Positions 49,541 to 52,540 of a stretch of DNA of 52,540 nucleotides are shown here, in pieces. Positions within the stretch are counted from its first letter, which is position 1. Every line of letters starts with the position of its first letter. The position numbers were made by a program, and so were the translations under genes. The stretch spans positions 1-52,540 of the forward strand of contig CAXGPR010000017.1 of NCBI GenBank assembly GCA_964011675.1, in the 5' to 3' direction. Source of the stretch: GCA-2693325 sp964011675. Lineage in GTDB: Bacteria > Latescibacterota > UBA2968 > UBA8231. The notes beneath the pieces are model-generated. The model did no database searches. It had not been told where the DNA came from and saw only the letters and a list, made by a program, of their open reading frames with translations.

Positions 49541-50802
49541 GAGACTTTCTCTTCGCCGCCTAGTTCCAGAATGCGCTCCAGTTCTCTCGCTTTCTTAAGG
49601 AGTTCATCTTTCCTTTTGCCTAGGTGCTCGTTGTTTTCAATGTATCGCTGGAGCGCTTCGCCCAAGGCAATGTCTTCTGTTATGCCGGTGCGACGGGGAC
49701 GATCTGTGGGTCGTATGCGAGGCTGAATTGATGCAATGTAAAACGCATCGGAAAGCGCTGTACGAATCCGCTCTAGGTCTATAGATTCTCCGTCTTCTGC
49801 ATTCATCGTGTAGAGCACGCGCACGACTGCATTACTTATATCCTTGCGTTTTATGGCGGCTAAAACTTGATCTGTTGGGGAGGTTGCCTGGTTGATTTCG
49901 ACTTCCACCGTAACAAAAGAACGAGCGGCTACAGGAATGAATTCAAAGTGCGTTGTGCGCTTTGAGGGATCGCCATCCTCAATGTCAATACTGCCTATGA
50001 TAAACCCCTTGGTCTCATGTTCTTCGCCAAAATCAATGCGTTCCAAGCTGCCCGAATATACGACAGGAGGCATGGAGCCCTTATGTAAATCTTGATATTT
50101 ATGAATGTGGCCTAGGGCTACGTAATCGAATGAAGGATTGGCTAGAGTGCTTGTAAGTAAAGTCGGGTCTTGCCCTATAAGTGCTGTTCGCTCGCTACCC
50201 GAATAGGTTGCATCTGATGCGGCGATGTGTGCGGTCAAGATCGCTGGAATAGTTGGGTCAATTTGGAGGGCGAACTCATTTATTTGTTCTGCGCAAATAG
50301 CCTGTATTTGGGCGCTGAGATCTTGCTGGGGCAAACACTTGTATTCTTCGTGCGTTCTGAGAAGGTTACGCGTGGGCCAAGGTAGGCCTGCGATTTGAAC
50401 GGGCCCATGAAGCGTCTTTATTATCATCAACTCGGGTCTTCGCATTAAATGGGTGTTGTCCAGTTCCAGCGCGCCGAATATGTCTAGTGAAGTGGCCTTG
50501 CCAAAAGCAGCGGGCGTATCGTGGTTGCCTATGATGAGCACGGTGGGGATTGCCGCCTGCTGCAGGCGACGCAACTGACGAGCAAATGCTCTCTGGTGCG
50601 TTGGACTCGGGTCGCATGTTTTGTATGCATCTCCCGCGAAAACGACCAGGTCGACCTGTTCTTCTATGGCGAAGTCAAATGCGGTTTCCAACGACCGACT
50701 AAAGTCTTCCATACGCGAATGTTGGCCCGTTTGAGGGTCGATTCGTCCGTAATTTTCCATGCCTAAGTGTAGATCAGCAAAATGTAGGAAAGTAAGCGCC
50801 AT
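49537..50802 (-). CDS. sbcD: exonuclease SbcD (Mre11-like nuclease subunit)
   Basis: 421 residues. Metallophosphoesterase motifs in order: FLHFADLHLG, VFAGDAY, IIGNHDTP, then ILTAHIAAS and LGHIHKYQ, which bind the two manganese ions. The C-terminal capping region is helical and ends RELERILELGG. Nuclease partner of SbcC. First gene of sbcD-sbcC-ygfZ-imuB-like; the ATG at 50802 lies in a 211-bp gap shared with divergent greA. Confidence 0.94.
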   Translation of the reverse strand: MALTFLHFADLHLGMENYGRIDPQTGQHSRMEDFSRSLETAFDFAIEEQVDLVVFAGDAYKTCDPSPTHQRAFARQLRRLQQAAIPTVLIIGNHDTPAAFGKATSLDIFGALELDNTHLMRRPELMIIKTLHGPVQIAGLPWPTRNLLRTHEEYKCLPQQDLSAQIQAICAEQINEFALQIDPTIPAILTAHIAASDATYSGSERTALIGQDPTLLTSTLANPSFDYVALGHIHKYQDLHKGSMPPVVYSGSLERIDFGEEHETKGFIIGSIDIEDGDPSKRTTHFEFIPVAARSFVTVEVEINQATSPTDQVLAAIKRKDISNAVVRVLYTMNAEDGESIDLERIRTALSDAFYIASIQPRIRPTDRPRRTGITEDIALGEALQRYIENNEHLGKRKDELLKKARELERILELGGEEKVS

Positions 50803-50901
50803 ATAGGATGCCTATAATACTTGTGATGTTGGGCAATTACGCAATAAATATAATGTTGGTTTCACATGTGGTAAACGCCACGCCAAGTGTGCGAGAATAC
50901 C

Positions 50902-50930
50902 TTGCATTTGTCATCCGGGTCGATTATATT
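50902..50930 (+). promoter_or_regulatory. promoter for greA
   Basis: TTGCAT (50902-50907), 17-bp spacer, TATATT (50925-50930). Predicted transcription start near 50937, just before the leader hairpin. Confidence 0.6.
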
Positions 50931-50952
50931 CTGTCTTGATTAAGATTTAACG

Positions 50953-50980
50953 GCGGAAGCGGTTGTTGCTTCCGCTTTTT
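50953..50980 (+). terminator. intrinsic terminator in the greA leader (attenuator candidate)
   Basis: GCGGAAGC (50953-50960) pairs perfectly with GCTTCCGC (50968-50975) around 7 nt, followed by five T residues. Only 33 bases separate it from the greA ATG, too few for another promoter. Most transcripts starting near 50937 would end here as about 45-nt RNAs. E. coli greA has a comparable leader terminator that yields GraL RNA. Confidence 0.7.
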
Positions 50981-51013
50981 ACGTAGTGAAACGTTTGCGC
51001 ACTGAGGCTGGTC

Positions 51014-51484
51014 ATGAGCGAAGTATATCTATCACGAGACGGTTACGCGAAGCTCAAAGAAGAGTTAAGAGAGTTGAAAGAGGCGGAGCGGCCTACGGTT
51101 CGTCAGGCATTGCAACGTGCTCGTGAATTTGGCGATCTTTCAGAGAATGCCGAGTACGCGGCTGCTAAAGAGCGCCTTATGTTTCTAGAGCAGCGCATCA
51201 ACAAATTAGAAGATACGCTGAGTCGTACCACGTTGCTCGAAAATGAAGCCATTCCCGAAGATAAGGTGTATATCGGCGCTACCGTTGAATTGGTAGATTT
51301 GAAGCAGGATCGAGAACTCACATACATGCTGGTCGCACCCGAAGAAGCCGATTTTGATACGGGGAAAATTTCTACGACTTCTCCTATAGGTAAGGGATTG
51401 TTGGGACATTCAGAAGGAGAAGAGGTGGAAATCAAGGTTCCGGCAGGCATATTGCATTACCGCATTGTTAAAATCAGTCGTTAA
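51014..51484 (+). CDS. greA: transcription elongation factor GreA
   Basis: 156 residues. Rescues backtracked RNA polymerase by stimulating cleavage of the 3' end. The N-terminal coiled coil carries the catalytic tip FGDLSENAEY with D41 and E44, the same positions as in E. coli; the C-terminal FKBP-like domain has TSPIGKGLLGHSEGEEVEI. GAGG precedes the ATG. Monocistronic: leader terminator upstream, strong terminator downstream. Confidence 0.97.
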   Translation: MSEVYLSRDGYAKLKEELRELKEAERPTVRQALQRAREFGDLSENAEYAAAKERLMFLEQRINKLEDTLSRTTLLENEAIPEDKVYIGATVELVDLKQDRELTYMLVAPEEADFDTGKISTTSPIGKGLLGHSEGEEVEIKVPAGILHYRIVKISR

Positions 51485-51509
51485 TCTTTCTGATCGTCAA
51501 CCAGTATGC

Positions 51510-51543
51510 AATCTCCCGAGGGTTTAATTCGGGAGATTTTTTT
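51510..51543 (+). terminator. intrinsic terminator after greA
   Basis: AATCTCCCGA (51510-51519) pairs with TCGGGAGATT (51529-51538), followed by T residues to 51543. Confidence 0.9.
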
Positions 51544-51554
51544 AATTGTTGCCT

Positions 51555-52540
51555 ATGTCAAAACTGATTGATACCAATGATCCATTGCTTTGGCAACAGA
51601 TAGCGAGACTCATATCTTCGCCTGATGAGAATAGTCTGAACGAGCTAGTCCGTTTTTTTGCCATGGAATTCAATGCGGACTCTTGTGCTTTTTACCAGCT
51701 AGATGAGCGTACTGACGAGCTTGTCTTGCGATGCGCTCACGGGGATGTACAAGGCCAGATAGACCGCTTTCGCCTCGGTCAAGGTATAACCGGTGCTGCT
51801 GCATTTCACCGGAAAATACTACAAGTTTCTCACATGCAGCAAGATCCGCGTTACGTCTTGCGATCTAACCCTGACGCTCGTTCTCAATTCGAAAGCATTA
51901 TCGTCGTTCCGATCGAAGAGGGGGAAAATTTACGAGGTGTAGTTAATCTAAAGAGCCGGACATTGCGACGATTTTCCAAGGCAGAAATTCGCATGCTCGA
52001 AGATGTATGTCCTCTAGTCCACGCGCTTTTAAATGCTGTCAATTTAGACGAAACGATGCGTCGGCGTTCAGATGAGGTGCGCGCCTTGAATGAGCTTGGA
52101 CAGGCTATGAATTCAGGGCTGGGGCTAGATGAGTCGTTAGAGCTTATAGCGAGCTTAGCAGCAGATGTGCTACGGGCTAGAGGGGCTGCGGTTCGACTAA
52201 TAGTAGAGGATGGATCTCTTGCGTTGGCTACTGTTTTGATGGAGTCAGAGGGGTCATTAGATCCTGAATACGAAAAGAGAATTGCTGAGTACGTCGCAGC
52301 GACAGGCGAACCGATTCTGATTGATGACGTGCGCTCCACGCGCGCTCCATTAGCGCTGGGGGCATCAATGGCTTGCGTGCCTTTAGTTTTGCAAGATCGA
52401 ATTGTCGGGACCCTCACGCTTTTTGATAAATTTGGTCCGCTGGGTAGGGAGAGAAGGCGATTTAGTGTCGATGACCTCAATATGCTCTTTGCGCTGTCGA
52501 GTCAGATTGCTGCAGAAATAGAAGACATCCGACTGACTGG
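51555..52540 (+). CDS. GAF-domain signalling protein, C-terminus cut by the window edge
   Basis: An open frame from ATG 51555 to the last base encodes at least 328 residues. Two GAF domains are visible. The first (about 25-165) contains LVRFFAMEFNADSCAFYQLD, FRLGQGITGAAAFHRKILQV and SIIVVPIEEGENLRGVVNLK. The second (about 185-328) contains LELIASLAADVLRARGAAVR, ASMACVPLVLQDRIVGTLTL and SQIAAEIEDI. Tandem GAF domains usually precede a histidine kinase, PP2C phosphatase or cyclase output, which would lie beyond 52540. Ligand unknown. No clear ribosome site; it starts 12 bases after the greA terminator. Confidence 0.85.
   Translation, partial: MSKLIDTNDPLLWQQIARLISSPDENSLNELVRFFAMEFNADSCAFYQLDERTDELVLRCAHGDVQGQIDRFRLGQGITGAAAFHRKILQVSHMQQDPRYVLRSNPDARSQFESIIVVPIEEGENLRGVVNLKSRTLRRFSKAEIRMLEDVCPLVHALLNAVNLDETMRRRSDEVRALNELGQAMNSGLGLDESLELIASLAADVLRARGAAVRLIVEDGSLALATVLMESEGSLDPEYEKRIAEYVAATGEPILIDDVRSTRAPLALGASMACVPLVLQDRIVGTLTLFDKFGPLGRERRRFSVDDLNMLFALSSQIAAEIEDIRLT

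Noticed and set aside
51884..52480. 198-codon minus-strand frame with no stop
   Set aside because: It lies opposite the two-GAF reading frame, which shows clear domain motifs; the minus frame is Ser/Arg-rich and low in meaning, a shadow.

Overview
The window looks like chromosomal DNA of an uncultured Gram-negative bacterium with intermediate G+C. Outer-envelope functions (two lipoproteins, a TonB C-terminal domain, an LPS-type heptosyltransferase) point to a diderm. The lipoprotein at 23747 begins its mature part with CVYFNTFYNA, which I associate with FCB-superphylum and neighbouring candidate phyla. A phytanoyl-CoA dioxygenase, an Ldh-family oxidoreductase, a PQQ sugar dehydrogenase and a SulP permease would fit a Latescibacterota-like marine or host-associated lineage. 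That placement is inference; no rRNA gene is present. I see no tRNA, CRISPR array, insertion sequence or prophage. Promoters recognisable by eye are of the TTGACA/TATAAT type.

Layout. 0-9 kb: zinc alcohol dehydrogenase, dnaK diverging from uvrB, PQQ sugar dehydrogenase, a broken zinc-ribbon gene, a MerR-receiver fusion regulator, and an orphan LolD-type ATPase. 9-13.5 kb (minus): galU, a 7Fe ferredoxin with its own promoter and terminator, and an E1-alpha/E1-beta/SDR operon. 13.5-19.7 kb (plus): a compact five-gene operon of Nramp-like transporter, CinA-like/nucleotidylyltransferase fusion, M20 amidohydrolase, DUF624/YesL-like membrane protein and bifunctional NAD(P)HX repair enzyme. 19.8-27.4 kb: a tail-anchored protein, carB with a hairpin leader, a large TPR/TonB-C lipoprotein, and rlpA. 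27.4-33 kb: GT9 glycosyltransferase, a solitary rplC, an Ldh/HIT pair, and a GT2 plus GT-C glycosyltransferase pair. 33-42 kb: an MFS-HEAT fusion, a PfkB kinase, a solitary infC that appears to start at ATC, a PhyH dioxygenase coupled to a PDZ protein with about twelve GNDxY repeats, and SulP. 42-52.5 kb: zapA with a structured leader, a decayed FAD/Fe-S oxidase, an unrecognised gene plus an FmdB zinc ribbon, an sbcD-sbcC-ygfZ-imuB-like operon, greA behind an attenuator-like hairpin, and a truncated two-GAF protein at the right edge.

How the parts work together. Two layouts stand out as possibly undescribed systems. The first is the 13.5-19.7 kb operon, where a divergent Nramp transporter is co-transcribed with a nucleotidylyltransferase fusion that could act on nicotinamide nucleotides and with the NAD(P)HX repair enzyme. 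The second is the PhyH plus PDZ/27-residue-repeat exported protein pair. Several core genes (rplC, infC, dnaK) sit outside their usual operons, and infC, greA, carB and zapA each show an unusual start codon or a structured leader, so autoregulation or attenuation is a recurring theme.
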